Positions 1 to 13,767 are shown, numbered from the stretch's first letter. The stretch is DNA of 64,000 nt from Delphinus delphis (GCF_949987515.2 NC_082688.1:80418731-80482730), one strand, 5' to 3'. The notes: a model not told the origin generated them from the letters alone. Made by a program: numbers and translations.

Positions 1-2470
1 AGTTTTGATGTAGTATCCTGATGTATCTTCAGAATCCTCTCAGGAAGGCTAAGTTAGATTTAGAAAGATGGCTTTCCATTATTGTGAGGTAGTGCTCTTT
101 ATTCTCTTATAAAATGTCTTCTTACTGTTGTATTCTAATCAGAGATTAAAGAAAATATGAAGACAGTTACCAGAGGAACAGGTGAAGGCAATAATTATAC
201 TTCGTTAAGCTTAGGTTTTTGGAAATTGATGATCTATAATAATACGGTATAAATGTTAAATTTCTAATTATAACTAAACTGTTGTATTCCACTCCAGGAC
301 TATGCCATGTAATAGTCTATTTTCTTTACGTTTCAGTTTATAGAAGAGTTCATTTTAATGCCTTTTAAAAATACACTATGAGTTATGGTTCCTGTATTTG
401 GGAGCAGAAATGCAAATACTTTGAAAACCATTTAGCCTTTATAAATTCTTACTTTGAAAATGTTCATTATCTCATCAGTATATGTAATTGCTACTATAGT
501 GTCGCTTTGTGTATTTTATCTCTTGGTAGATTAATACCTGCCCTAAGCTGACACACTTGGATCCTCATGAAAACAGCTGAACTAGGAAGGACAATTTATA
601 TTTAAATTTGTTTAGGCTCATTGCCCAAGTTTAGTTTAGAATTCCTGCCCTACCTTGACAGTTTTAGACCCTTGAGAATATCCCTGTTTTAACACGGAAG
701 GTCATCATAAAATCTTAAGACTGGGATGGTCTTGTAGATACTGTTTTTCTTTTTATGTCTTTATTTTGGAAAACTTATTAGAACTAGGATTTTTCCCCCT
801 ATGTTTTTTTGTGACATAGAAGACCTTATTTAAGCTTTTTTTTGTTTTACAGAATGATTTTTGTATTCAATAAAACAAATTTGATTATTTAAAAATAAAT
901 TTAATGTTTAGCATATAATCCTTGTGGGTGTTCAAGCTATTTTATTTTAATATAATTGCATTTTAGGAATGCACATTTTCCAAGTAATTTTGCCAAAGGA
1001 AATTCTCTTAGTTGGGAATAACACTTTCATGACATGCCAAATATTGATACATAAGCCTCTTTTTCTCCTGACATCTTAGCCTTTGGTATAAGTTTGTATT
1101 TTATTGCCTCTGATTCCTAATGGCTTTTCCCTAACATTTTTCTATCATTAGTTAGGTCTCAAACAGCAAGTACCATTTTGAGAGAGTGAGGATGCAACGT
1201 CTTGTTATGTTGGCATGGCATAATATTCCATAGCACTCTTTGGCTAAGTAAAAACATTGCTGCCAATACCTTTTCTAACTGAGTTCTTGTATGTCACATG
1301 TGTTCATTGTTGAATTCATATGTATTTGATATCAGAATTTTCACAGATTCGTGGTTGTATAACATCAGATACCCATTTTTTACTTGTTTGTCATGTCTGA
1401 CACCTACTTTTTTTCTTTCTGGGGGTGGTGTGGTAAAAGAGAATATGAGTTAACTCAGTGTTAAGTTTTAACAAGCTATTCTTCAGTAATTAGATAATGC
1501 AAGATAAGATCTAGCTTCCTCTGCAATTTTAGTGAGGATCTATTTTCTGTACTTGAGAAATTTTTGATTTTGAAAAAAGGTGACAAGTAATTATATTAAG
1601 CTTTATTATTATTTGACAGAGTAAAATATGGTTTAGTGAAGAAAGGGGTTTTAAATCTTTTCGTTCTGTTGTTTCTTCTCCAGATGATTGTCACTGGAGG
1701 TATCGTTTGTTGATCTGCTTTCATCTTTGGTAATAAAATGTTATTGCTTGTCATTTGATATGAGAAACAGAGCCAAGAGTTAGCAATTTGTTCCTTTTTC
1801 TCTTTTGCCATTGCCACTATCAAAATCTAGACTTTCCCCCCTTCATATCTGGTGAGTTAATTTAAACCCCTTCAGCTGTCATGCATACCCTTATCAAATA
1901 CCTCCTTGCTCATTATGCCAGTCTCCTGCTGGAGAAACTGTAGTGTCTTTCCCTGGTGTTTAGTTAGGTAGGAATGCAGAAGATAGTATATATAGGCAGA
2001 ATACTATTAGATTCCTTTTCTTCTTTTGATAAACTTGATGCTTCGCGTATTTCTCTCTGCTTGGCTGAATTATATGCTGTATACTCTGATTTCCCACTGG
2101 TATATACAAAAAAATTTACAAATATTTATATTTGTAAAAGTTGCTGACTCATTTTGCATATATAGAAGTGGTTTTCTATCTAAATTTCTCAGAGTCCTGG
2201 AGAGTCCATGAAAAGGCTGCTAAGTAGTAGAATGTATTTCTCTGTTTTGGGCTTGTTTGCATCCTTTACCTGTTTTACTATAGACAGGTTTGTCTTTATG
2301 CTTTGATTTAGAAGCATTCTTTATGTAAATATATTAACCTTTTGTCAGAAGTTATATACATCTTTCCTAGTTTGTGGTTTTGCCTTTAACCATATTTATG
2401 GTGTATTTTGCTGTGTCATTGTTTAATTTTCATGTTATAAAATTCATCAATCATTTCCTTTAGGGTTTTT

Positions 2471-2677
2471 TTTTTTTTTTTTTGCGGTACGCGGGCCTCT
2501 CACTGTTGTGGCCTCTCCCGTTGCAGAGCACAGGCTCCGGACGCGCAGGCTCAGCGGCCATGGCTCACGGGCCTAGCTGCTCCACGGCATGTGGGATCTT
2601 CCTGGACCGGGGCACGAACTCGTGTCCCCTGCATCGGCAGACAGACTCTCAACCACTGTGCCGCCAGGGAAGCCCCT
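2471..2677 (-). mobile_element. CHR-2-like SINE
   Basis: Full-length copy with an oligo(T) start (oligo(A) tail on its own strand). Target duplication cctttagggttttt at 2457-2470 and 2678-2691. About 90% or more alike to the other copies by eye. Confidence 0.93.
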
Positions 2678-2775
2678 CCTTTAGGGTTTTTAACCTTTGC
2701 TGTCATGCCTAAAGAAAGTGCATGATGGAATTAATAAAGTTTTTCATGAAAAATGTAGAGAGAAAATAATTCATC

Positions 2776-2895
2776 TTTTTTTTTTTGGCTGTACTTTATG
2801 GCTTGCGGGATTTATGTTCCCCTGACCAGGGATCGAACTCGGGCTCCGGCAGTGAGAGTGCTGAGTGCTAACCACTGAACCACCAGGGAATTCCC
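2776..2895 (-). mobile_element. Short tRNA-derived SINE (CHR family, 115-bp class)
   Basis: Ends in the tRNA-like head, whose plus-strand reading is 'accactgaaccaccagggaattccc'-like; split here into accactgaaccaccaggg and aattccc. Imperfect target duplication ataattcatctttt / ataattgatcttta. Confidence 0.85.
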
Positions 2896-3146
2896 TATAA
2901 TTGATCTTTATTTTTTATCTTACTGTACCATTTTACAATTGCTTATGCATAATCATTTTTAACTTGTCTTAGGTACACTCTCCCAGTATAGCATCAAAAC
3001 TGGTTAGTAATTTTATCTGCCATTGTTCCACATATGTGAACATATGAGGTGCTAAAGATGCCTTGTTAATAAAGGCAGAAGAGGCTGAGAGGAAAAATTC
3101 CTTAGCACTAGAATGCCTTTTCTTGTGACTGAAAGCATACTAGCTT

Positions 3147-3372
3147 TTTTTTTTTTTAAAAATAAAATATGTATTTATTTATTTAGGCTGCGCCTGGTCT
3201 TAGTTGCGGCATGTGGGCTTCTTAGTTGTGGCATGCAGACTTATTAGTTGTGGCATGTGGACTCTTTACTTGCAGCATGCATGCAGTATCTAGTTCCCCG
3301 ACCAGGGAGCGAACCCAGGCCCTCTGCATTGAGAGCATGGAGACTACCCACTGGACCACCAGGGAAGTGTCC
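3147..3372 (-). mobile_element. CHR-related SINE, diverged
   Basis: Oligo(T), then repeats of 'ttagttgtggcatg', then the tRNA-like head with 'ccgaccagggagcgaaccc' and 'ccaccaggga'. More diverged than the CHR-2 copies. Confidence 0.82.
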
Positions 3373-4290
3373 CGCTTTTTAGCTTTGAGCTCATATGTTC
3401 AGAAGATCAGGAATCCAGGATGTCTTACCCTGGCTGCCAACGGTCTCATCATTCTTAGGTTATCCATAACAAATCATTCATGGATTACCTGTAACACAGT
3501 TATGTAGTAGTAGGAACTCTGTGAGAGGCCAAAATGCTACATAATTGTTAATAGCAATTAACTATATTTTTCAAAAGTTGTTGTCAAATTAATATATGTA
3601 AATGGTTTGAAGAGTCTGATAATCCTATGAGATTTATAATCACTTGCACTGTCCTCTTCCTACCCCTGAACCCTTCTCCCCAAAGACAACTACTTTGAAA
3701 CTTTTCAACCTTGTGTTCTGGTATTTGCCCCCATATTTCTAAATGTTTCCATTGCTGTTTCTAGATTTATTTTTTATTTTGTTATTAACTATTGAATTTT
3801 TACTATGGAAGATAAGGATTTTGTGCATTATGATAACACCCTAGCCCACAAACTCATTGGCCCTCCCATCCTTCCAATTTAGTCATAATTTTGGTTTAGA
3901 TTTATTTTCAGTGTTGTAATATGAAATAGTCCCAGTTGAATCATGTCATATACCATAATTACTTTTTCTTTTACATATGGTGTTTTGTTTTCTGGTGGAG
4001 TTGATTGACCTCCCCACCTCCTATTTACTAAACTAGTTTTCTAATGTATTTATCAGTAAATACATTAGTATTTAGTAAATGAACTCTGCCAGAAGTGTAA
4101 GTCTCTCCTCAAAATGTTCAAATATACAAGGTTATTGTATTTTAACTCTAATGAAAATATTACATTTTAATTTTATCAAATTATATGAAGGCAGAAAAGT
4201 ATATATGTCATAAGTATGTAGCTTAATGAATTTTCATAAACTGGGTCATCCATGTAGCCAGTACCCAGATCAAGAAAAAAAATATTACCA

Positions 4291-4481
4291 GGGCTTCCCT
4301 GGTGGCGCAGTGGTTGAGAGTCCGCCTGCCGATGCAAGGGACATGGGTTCCTGCCCCGGTCCGGGAAGATCCCACATGCCGCGGAGCAGCTGGGCCCGTG
4401 AGCCATGGCCGCTGAACCTGCGCGTCCGGAGCCTGTGCTCCGCAATGGGAGAGGCCACAGCAATGAGAGGCCCACGTACCA

Positions 4482-4530
<49 letters not shown>
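4291..4530 (+). mobile_element. CHR-2-like SINE, sense to UBE2R2
   Basis: Starts GGGCTTCCCTGGTGGCGCAG and ends in about 30 A followed by (TA)n, the tail having acquired a microsatellite. One of seven copies in the gene's own orientation. Confidence 0.93.
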
Positions 4531-4531
<1 letters not shown>

Positions 4532-4624
4532 AACCAGCACTCCAAGAGCCCTTTTTTGTGCTTCCTTACAGAACTGTCCTCCCACTACCTGGAATAATCC
4601 TAATTTCTAAAAGTATAAATTAGT

Positions 4625-5684
4625 CTTGCCTGTTCTTGAATTTTATTATGAATAGATTTATACAGTATCAGTCTATTTTGTGTCTGGCTTCTTTCTCTCA
4701 AAGTTACATTTCTGTGATTTAAACAAATCATTATTGTGTAGTTGTAGATCACTCCTTCTCATTGCTATATAGTATTCTATTACATGACTATTTCACTTTA
4801 CCCATTCTCCTGTTGATGGCCACTTGGGTAGTTTCAGATTTTTGTCCATATGAATATTCCTACTATGAACCTTCCAGTGCATGTATTTTGGTAAAAATAT
4901 ATATCTTTCTGTTGGGTATATATATTTAGGAATGGAATTTCTGAGTCATAGGGTATACATATGAACAGCTGTAGTAGATACCAACAGTTTTCTAAAGTGG
5001 TTTATATTCCCACAAGGACTGTGTGAGAGTTATTGTTTTTCTGCATCATTGCCTTGCCAGTCTGTTTCATTTTAAGTATTGTGTTTTACATTTGCACTTC
5101 TCTAATGACTAATGGAGTTGAATATCTATCTTTATTTTTTATTTTACTCTTGGCATTTGGATATTCTCTTTTATGGTGTGCCTGTTTAAGTCTTTTGCCC
5201 ATTTTTATTCTTTTGTCTTTTTCTTATTAATTTGCAGGAGTTCTTCATATACTCTGGGTACAGATCATTTGTTGGATATATGTATTGTGAATTATCTTCT
5301 TCTACTTGTGCTTGTTCTCTGTCTTAATGATGTCTTTTTGTTTTTTTTTTTTTGTTTTTTTTTGTTTGTTTGTTTGTTTGTTTGTGGTATGCGGGCCTCT
5401 CACTGTTGTGGCCTCTCCCATTGCGGAGCACAGGCTCCGAACATGCGCAGGCTCAGAGGCCATGGCTCATGTGGGATCTTCCCGGACTGGGGCACGAACC
5501 CGTGTCCCCTGCATTGGCAGGCGGACTCTCAACCACTGCGCCACCAGGGAAGCCCAATGATGTCTTCTGATGAACCAGAAGTTCTTAGTTTTAATGGAGT
5601 CAGATTTATCAATGTTTTCTTTTGTGGTTAGTGCCTTTTGTGTCTTATTTAAGAACATTTGTCTTCTGCAGTGTCATGAAGATA

Positions 5685-5690
<6 letters not shown>
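4625..5690 (-). mobile_element. Antisense L1 fragment, split by a SINE
   Basis: Reads as antisense L1 sequence (phrases like 'gtcttttgcccatttttattc' and 'gcaggagttcttcatatactc'). Interrupted by the SINE at 5337-5555. No intact L1 reading frame. Confidence 0.7.
5337..5555 (-). mobile_element. CHR-2-like SINE nested in L1
   Basis: Exact target duplication aatgatgtctt at 5326-5336 and 5556-5566. The tail has decayed to (TTTG)n. An internal deletion removes the 'cacgggcccagccgctccgcgg' part. Confidence 0.93.

Positions 5691-5721
<31 letters not shown>
5688..5721. repeat. (TG)n microsatellite
   Basis: About 17 uninterrupted TG units between two L1 segments. Confidence 0.95.
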
Positions 5722-5722
<1 letters not shown>

Positions 5723-6596
5723 TAAAATATATCGAAGTGTACAGTTCAGTGGAATTTTAAGTACATTCATGTTGTTGTGTAACCATCACCACCATCCTTC
5801 TCCAGAACTTCTGACATCTTCTCAAACTGAACCATTAAATAATAACTCTTTACCCCCTGCCCCTCTTCCAGCTCTATGTCCTTTTATGACTGGCTTAACT
5901 TAGCATAATACCTTCCAGGGTTCTCCATGTTCGTAGCATGTGTCAGAATTTCCTTCCTTTTAGAGGCTAAATATTCCATCCTGTGTATATATCACATTTT
6001 GTTTATCCATTTTTCCATTGGTGGATTCCTGGGTTGCTTTCACCATTTGCTGTTATGAATAAGCTGCTATGACTAGAGGTGTGCAAATATCTGTTTGAGA
6101 CTCTGCTTTTGATTCTTTTGGGTGTATACCTAGAAGTGGAATTGCTGAATCATATGGTAATTCTATTTTTAATTTTTTAAGGAACCACCCTATTGTTTTC
6201 CATAGTGGCTGCACCATTTTACATTCCTACCAGCACTGCATGAAAAGTGTTTCCAGTTTCTCCACATCCTCACCAACATTTATTTTGTTTTGATTTGTTA
6301 ATAGTCATCCTAATGGCTGTAAAGTGGTATCTCATTGTGGTTTTGTGGTTTAGTCATTATGTTTCCTTAATGACTGTTGCTGTTGAGCATCTTTTCGTGT
6401 GCTTATTGGCCATTTGTAAATTTTCTTTGGAGAAATGTCTACTTGTCTTTTGTCTGATTTTTAATCCTGTTGTTGTTGAGTTGTATGTAGTTCACTATAT
6501 ATATTTTGGATATTAATCCCTCATCAGATATATGATTTGCAGATATTTTCTCCTGTGGGTTGCCTTTTCACTCTGTTGATAGTGTCATTTGATGAA

Positions 6597-6852
6597 ACAT
6601 TTATTTATTTATTTATTTTTATTTGGCTGCGTTGGGTCTTAGTTGTGGCATGTGGGATCTTTGTTATGGCATGTGGGATCTTTCATGGCGCACAGGCTTT
6701 TCTCTAGTTGTGACGCGCAGGCTCAGTAGTTGCGGTGTGCGGGCTTAGTTGCCCTGTGGCATGTGGGATCTTAGTTCCCCAACCAGGGATAGAACCCATG
6801 TCCCCTGTATTGGAAGGTGGGTTCTTAACCACTGGACCACCAGGAAAGTCCC
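6597..6852 (-). mobile_element. CHR-1-like SINE nested in L1
   Basis: Starts (ATTT)n then ggctgcgttgggtcttag and ends accaccaggaaagtccc. Target duplication gatagtgtcatttgat on both sides. Confidence 0.88.
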
Positions 6853-7671
6853 TCGATAGTGTCATTTGATACATAAACATTTTTAATTTTGATATAGGCC
6901 AATTTACATTTTTTTCTTTTGTTGCTGTGCTTTTGATGTCATGTCCTAGAAATCATTGCCAAACTGAGTGTCATGAAGCTCTTCCCATTTTCTTCTAAGA
7001 GTTTTATAAATTTACGTGTTATATTTAGGTCTATGATCCATTTTGAGTTAATATTCATATATGGTGTAAGGTAAGGGTCCAATTTCATTCTTTTCCATAT
7101 AGATACCCAGTTTTTCTATCATTTGTTGAAAAGATTGTACCTTCCCCATTGAATGGTCTTGGCACCCTTGTAAAAAATTATTTGATCATATAAGTGAGAG
7201 TTTATTTTTGGGCTTTCTATTGTGTTCCATCAATGTATATGTCTTTATGCAAGTATCGCATTGTCTTGATTACTGTAGCTTTATATTAAGTTTTGATATC
7301 AGGAAGTATGAGACCTCCAAACTTTGTTCTTCTTTTGCAACATTGTTTTAGCTGTTTGGAGTCCCTTGAGGTTCCATATGAATTTTAGGATGACTTTTTC
7401 TATTTCTGCAAAAATCATAATTGGGATTTTGATAAGGATTGCATCGAATCTGTAGATCGCTTTTGGTAGTATTGACAGCTTAACAGTATTAAGTCTTCCA
7501 ACCCCATGAACATGGGTTGTCTTTCCATTTGTTTGTTGTCATCTTTAATTTCTTTCAACAGTGTTTTGTAGTTGTCAGTGTATAAGTCTTTCACCTTTGG
7601 TTAACGTAATGCCTAAGTATTTTATTCTCTTTTTTTATATAAATACTTCATTACAAAAATACCTGTGAGAG

Positions 7672-7894
7672 GGGCTTCCCTGGTGGCACAGTGGTTGAGA
7701 GTCTGCCTGCCGATGCAGGGGACACGGGTTCGTGCCCCGGTCTGGGAGGATCCCACATGCCGCGGAGTGGCTGGGCCCGTGAGCCATGGCCGCTGAGCCC
7801 GCGCGTCCAGAGCCTGTGCTCCGCAACGGGAGAGGCTACAACAGTGAGAGGCCCGCGTACCGCAAAAAACAAACAAACAGACAAACAAAAAACA
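7672..7894 (+). mobile_element. CHR-2-like SINE nested in L1, sense
   Basis: Near-consensus body. The tail is interrupted oligo(A) (aaacaaacaaacag). Target duplication acctgtgaga / acatgtgaga with one mismatch. Confidence 0.92.
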
Positions 7895-7939
7895 ACATGT
7901 GAGAATAGAGCATCGTACAGCATACATTTTATTTCTTCC

Positions 7940-8069
7940 TTTTATTTATTTATTTTTTTGGCTGTGCTGTGGGGCATGCGAGATCTTAATTCCCCAAACG
8001 GGGATTGAACCCGTGCCCCCTTACAGTGGAAGCGCAGAGCCCTAACTAGTGGACCGCCAGGGAATTCCC
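7940..8069 (-). mobile_element. Short tRNA-derived SINE nested in L1
   Basis: Oligo(T)/(ATTT)n, ggctgtgctgtggggcatg, a gattgaacccgtgcc box B-like part and the head ending agggaattccc. Confidence 0.85.
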
Positions 8070-8157
8070 TATACCTAAATATTTTATTCTTGCTGATATT
8101 ATTGTAAACAGAATTATTTGCTTAATTTCCTCTTTGAATTCATTGCTATTGTATACT

Positions 8158-8371
8158 TTTTTTTTTTTTTTTTTTTTTGGCGGTACGTGGGCCTCTCACT
8201 GTTGTGGCCTCTCCCATCGCGGAGCACAGGCTCCGGACGCGCAGGCTCAGCGGCCATGGCTTACGGGCCCAGCCGCTCCGCGGCATGTGGGATCTTCCCG
8301 GACCGGGGCACGAACTCATGTCCCCTGCATCGGCAGGCGGACTCTCAACCACTGCACCACCAGGGAAGCCC
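8158..8371 (-). mobile_element. CHR-2-like SINE nested in L1
   Basis: About 20 T, then a near-consensus body. Target duplication close to gtatactttt / gtaatacttt. Confidence 0.93.
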
Positions 8372-9046
8372 TGTAATACTTTTTTTTTTGCATGTGATTT
8401 TTACATCTTGCAATATTGCTAAATTTGTTTATTAGTTGTAACGGTTTTTGTTTTGTGTGGAATCTTCAGGGTTTTCTATTTATAAGATCATGTCTGCAAA
8501 CAGATAATTTTTTCTAATTTGGAAATTTGGGTGCCTTTTATTTCTTTTTTCTTGTCTAATTGCTCTGGTTAGGAATTCCAGCGTGAAGATATTCTTTTAT
8601 GTTTTCATTTAGAAACCTTTATAGTTCTAGTTTTGCAGTTAGATCTGTGATCTATCTGTAAATGATGTGAGACAAGGGTCAAGGTTAATTTTTCTTTGTG
8701 GATATCCAGTTGCTGTAGTACCATTTATTGAAAACACTATCCTGTCACCCACTGAACTGTAGTGTTGTTTTCATTGTAAACTAGGTGACTCTATATATAT
8801 CTGTTTTTGGATCCTCTTTTCTGTACCATTTGTCTGTTTGTCTAGCCTTGTACCAATAACAGTCAGTAACTATAGCGTATGGTACGTCTTGTAACCTAGT
8901 AGTGTATCTTGGGAACAAAAAGGCTTTACTTTCTAAGCTGAAAGAAACATTTTTATATTATTCTGTTAAAAAAATAGAGGACTATGAGAATTAATACTGA
9001 GAGTTACTTCTCCTTAATTGTCAGAAGTTTACTTTTAAGAGTCCAG

Positions 9047-9162
9047 GGGACTTCCCTGGTGGTCCAGTGGTTAGGACTCCGTGCTTCCACTGCAGGGGAC
9101 ACCGATTTGAACCCTGGTCAGGGAACTAGGATCCCACATGCCCCGTGGTGCAGCCAAAAAAA
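9047..9162 (+). mobile_element. Short tRNA-derived SINE, sense
   Basis: Begins ggggacttccctggtggtcc and ends in oligo(A). Exact target duplication aagagtccag on both sides. Confidence 0.9.
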
Positions 9163-10308
9163 AAGAGTCCAGTTGGAGCATCAGGGATTTCCTGTTATTT
9201 ATATTTCATCTTAACTTTAGAATAATTATATTAAGTATTATAGTAATTCTAAATTAACTTTTTATATTGAGATTTGTAATCCATAAAGACATAATTTCTT
9301 GACTTTAAAGCCTGTGGCACATATTATAGCATCACTAGGTATAGCTATTCAGTATATTAATTACATATTGTTAATGAACTATTTGAGTTTGTACTGGTGG
9401 TTGGCAGACTTTTGAAACTTGCAGCAAGTTAATAAGAAAACATGTTTTGATTGCTTTTGCTGTCATGTTGGAAACATATCCAATAGCAGATGTGAGCTGA
9501 TGACATAGCAGAAAAACTCAGCAGTGGGAGTATCCTCATTTCACACTATCTTCAGGCACTAATCCAAATGCAACAGCAACTCTACATTTGTTGTCAGCTG
9601 ACCTATTACCAAATATAGTTGTGTTTAGGACTGGGAAGCTTTTTCTTAACTTACTCATATTAATAATCAGGTAGCAGGAATAATTAGAATATATTTCTCT
9701 ATTCATATTTGTTTTTTGTTATGTTATAGCTGAAATTCCATATGAAAATACTTAGTGGGATAACAAAATTACTTTAATGTTGCACACTGGGTTAGCAAAA
9801 TTTTGTCCTAAGCTGATGTATACTTCATTTCCATATATTAATGTTATCTAAATTAGTTTTTGGTGTTATGCATTTTAGTGTTTCTTTTTCTTTGCCCAGA
9901 AGTTTTTGGTTTTTGTAATGTGTCACATCTGGGGAGAAGATTCTTCAAAGAAGAAAAGTATTCTTTAAAGAAACAGGGAAAAGTTATAATGAGAGCACAT
10001 TAAGTTAAAAAGAAGATGAGAGGAGCTAAGGAGTATAAGAAAGAATGGACAGAAAAGCTAGAGCATGAGGAGACAGTGGAATTGGTGAAGCCCAGTAAAT
10101 ACATGGTTAGACAAAATGATAAACATTGCGGAGATGCTTCTTGGTAGTCAGCAATATGGACTGGAAGATAATCTGTTCCTAAGTTAAAAGTCATCTGCAA
10201 TTTGTGGCTGTACATGCATCTCACCTTTTAATTTTACAACTGAGTGATGAAATGAAATGATGCATATGAAGCATTTAACCCAGTGCCTGCCATTTAGTAC
10301 ATACTTTG

Positions 10309-10671
10309 TTTTATTTATTTATTTATTTATGGCTGCATTGTGTCTTCGTTGCTGTGCGTGGGCTTCCTCTAGTTGTGGAGAGCGGGGGCTACTCTTTGTT
10401 GCGGTACGCGGGCTTCTCATTGCTGCGGCTTCTCTTTGTTGCCCAACATGGCCTCTAGGCGCGAGGGCTTCAGTAGTTGTGGCTTGCGGGCTCAGTAGTT
10501 GTGGCTCGCGGGTTCAGTAGTTGTGGCTCGCAGGCTCTAGAGTGCAGGCTCAGTAGCAGCACACGGGCTTAGTTGCTCCACGGCAGGTGGGATTTTCCCG
10601 GACCAGGGCTCAAACCCATGTCCCCTGCATTGGCAGGTGGATTCTTAGCCACTGTGCCACCAGGGAAGTCC
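10309..10671 (-). mobile_element. CHR-1-like long SINE
   Basis: About 360 bases with several direct repeats of 'agtagttgtggctcg' in its middle, ending accagggaagtccc. The extra repeats make it longer than the usual 260-300. Confidence 0.88.
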
Positions 10672-11493
10672 CAGTATCATTGGTTTTCAACAGTGATATG
10701 TTGAATGATTGAATAAATGAAAACATTAACATAAATGCTCAGTGTGTGAATAACTAAACATAGATGTCTGGTGAGTTCAGTGATTTCATTAAGGGTACAC
10801 TTAGGAGTAACCTGAGCATTTTAGAGAAAGCATATGTGGTAATGGTACAGAAAATATTTTGGAGATACTTCTTAGGCGTTTGCAGGTTAGTCAAGAAAGA
10901 TATAAGGAGCTGCCTTAAAAAAGAGTCAGAGTCTAAATTACTTGTTAAACAATTTGTATGTTTTAAGGTGTGACTTTTCAGATTTATTTCCCATATTTCT
11001 TGGTACAGTCATATATGAAATTTAAAACTGTACTTCATGAATAAATTTGTAAAAGGTGTAAAAGACCACTCTTCAGTACTTAAACCAAAAATCACAAAGC
11101 TGAGTTTATTGCTTACTTAAGAGAGTTTTGCTGGTCAAATCACAGTCTCTACACATAGAGCAGACTGCTGATCTTATTATAGGGTTTTTGAGAAGTGTGA
11201 AGTTTAAGGATTGGTGGATTTTTCACAGTCTTTGTGGGGTTGGCATCAGCTGTGGAAGCATGGGTACTTGGCTGAGACCATTACTGATTGGTTGGTATTC
11301 AGAAGTGTGTTCATTGGCAGGAGTGTGTTCCCAGTTGGCTGGCTTTCAGAAACAAGGGACCGTTACTGATAGGTTGGCTTGCCAAAACATACTCACCAAA
11401 AAAGTTGTTTAAATGGGTTTAAAGTTGGTTCTTGTTCCATGCCTACAGAACTGTCAGGTATTGTTTAAGCAATTTAAAACTGATTCTGATTAT

Positions 11494-11690
11494 ATATAGA
11501 ATGGATAAAAACAAGGTCCTACTGTATGTATAGCACAGGGAACTATATTCAGTGTCCTGTGATAAACCATAATGGAAAAGAATATAAAAAAAGAATGTAT
11601 GTGTATATACATATTTGTAACTGAATCACTTTGTTGTACAGCAGAAATTAACAAAACATTATAAATCAACTATACTTCATTTTAAAAAAC
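11494..11690 (+). mobile_element. L1 3' end (3' UTR), sense
   Basis: Matches the cetartiodactyl L1 3' UTR in style: 'gcacagggaactatattcag', 'ctttgttgtacagcagaaat' and 'ataaatcaactatacttcat', followed by an A-rich end. Confidence 0.75.
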
Positions 11691-12186
11691 TCATTCTGGT
11701 GGCTCTTTGTTACTGTGGCAACAGAACAATCTATCTTTTGCTACTAGCATATGAACTCCTTTTTACTCTTGGAGATCAAGGATTGTCCAGTTCTTCACCA
11801 CTGTTGTTGATTCTTCTTGAAGATGAGGTTTGATCTTTTTCTCCTTGAAAGTAAAATCTGATTTTCTTTTCAAGTGTCTATAAGCATCTTTACCCCTTTA
11901 TCCAAAGGAAGAGTCATTTCCCCCAACATTTGAATCTTTCTCTTACTTATTTGAAATGTTGCCTTTATTGTTTTCTGAATAACTTATTCTATATCATTGA
12001 TCTGTGTGTAGTCTCCTCCTTTAATAGTATCTCTGTAGGATGTTTTTCTATCTGCTAGTGTGAACCCCTCCCTGTTACTGGTTTTTATCAAAAACAGTAT
12101 TATTTTCAAGTATTTTCTCTTTCACATGAACTTTGTTATCACCTTGCCAAGTTCCATCATGTTCACGTGGTTAATAGTGGCATCTG

Positions 12187-12403
12187 GGCTTCCCTGGTGG
12201 CGCAGTGGTTGAGAGTCCACCTGCCGATGCAGGGGACACGGGTTTGTGCCCCGGTCCGGGAAGATCCCACATGCGGCGGAGCGGCTGGGCCCGTGAGCCA
12301 TGGCCGCTGAGCCTGCGCGTCCGGAGCCTGTGCTCCGCAACGGGAGAGGCCACAACAGTGAGATGCCCGCGTACCGCAAAAAAAAAAAAAAAAAAAAAAA
12401 AAA
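12187..12403 (+). mobile_element. CHR-2-like SINE, sense
   Basis: Near-consensus with about 26 A. Target duplication aatagtggcatct / aataatggcatct. Confidence 0.94.
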
Positions 12404-13200
12404 TAATGGCATCTATTGCTATCATAATGGTATGGTTATGCTAGTTATGCAAAGCACTGTAATGCTTTAAAAAAATAATTGTATATTAGTCATCTCACTT
12501 CTTAAGCTTTTTGTATGTTTGAAATTTTCCATAATATGAAATTAGAAATAGGAGTACAGTAAACTCTTTGTGTACCCATCACTCAGCATCCATGATTAAC
12601 TCATAGCAAATATGTTTAATCTATACCTTATCTACTCCTCTTCACATTATTTTGTAACTGATTTCAGACAAGATATCATTGCACTTGTGAATATTTCAGA
12701 ATGTATTTCTAAAATATAAGGGCCTCCTTTAAAAAAGTAACCACAATGCTATTATTACAGCTGAAAAAGTTAATTCCTTAATATCCAGTCAATGTTCACA
12801 TTTCCCTTGTTCCTTGTTATAAACTTATAAATAAGTTTATAGTTTGTTCAAATCACATCCTAAGATTTACTAGGATTGGAAATGGATAAGAGCAAGTTTT
12901 ATACTTAATTAAACTTAAAAAATTTTCACCGATATGATTGTGGGTGAACATAAATATGATATAATATGTTTAAATTATTAATAAGATTCTGAAAAAAAGT
13001 AATAGTGGTAAAACTGAATAATCTCAGGGAAGCACTGTAGCAGAATATTCCCCTTGATTTTAACTTCAGCTAAATTCTTTAGGATTGTAAATTCCATTGA
13101 AGGAGTTCTTATAACAATTTTAAGTAGCCTTACAGGGGTACACCACCCAATGTTACCTTTTTCAGTTGTAACATAAGCATAATTTAGGCATGATACATCT

Positions 13201-13313
13201 TTTTTTTTTTCCCCCAGCTGCGCCACGTGGCTTAACTCCCCGACCAGGGATTGAACCTGGGCCACGGCAGTGAAAGCACTGAGTCCTAACCATTGGACCG
13301 CCAGGGAACTCCC
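13201..13313 (-). mobile_element. Short tRNA-derived SINE
   Basis: Oligo(T), C run, then gattgaacctgggcc and the head ending ccagggaactccc. Target duplication aggcatgata on both sides. Confidence 0.88.
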
Positions 13314-13767
13314 AGGCATGATACTTTTAAAAATCAAAAATAGTTTTTGACTTTATTCTGGAGATGCTACTTTTAAAAATTTTGTGGCGATAAGTAGGGT
13401 TCAAGGTACAGAGATACAGATAAAAGCTCAAAATATTATTAGATGCTTACAGAAAATATAGAAACCCAATTAACAATAGTAAGTAATTAATGTTTATTAA
13501 TTATATTTAAGTAAAAAGTAATTAAGATTTGTAAAGCTCTTAGAAAACTGGTTCCGTAAGATTCAAGTTCTTAGGTTGGGAAGAATCTCTCTAGTTGTCT
13601 TTTCTAAAGCTGGTAGTGTTATAATCAAAAGGCAGGTAAGTAAAAGCAATAAAACAAAGCGAAAATGAGCAGTCTATAAAAGACACTTTTTATTAAAGAA
13701 GGTTTTCTGACATAACCTCTGCCAGTTTAATTTGCAGTTTTTAAACAGAACTCTTACATATCTTTTA

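Larger units (their letters stand above)
5722..8930 (-). mobile_element. Long antisense L1 tract with four nested SINEs
   Basis: Antisense L1, including the recognisable 'tgatttgcagatattttctcc', 'ccattttgagttaat' and 'tctttcaccttt' blocks in the expected order. Broken by SINEs at 6597, 7672, 7940 and 8158. Many stops in every frame. Confidence 0.75.
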
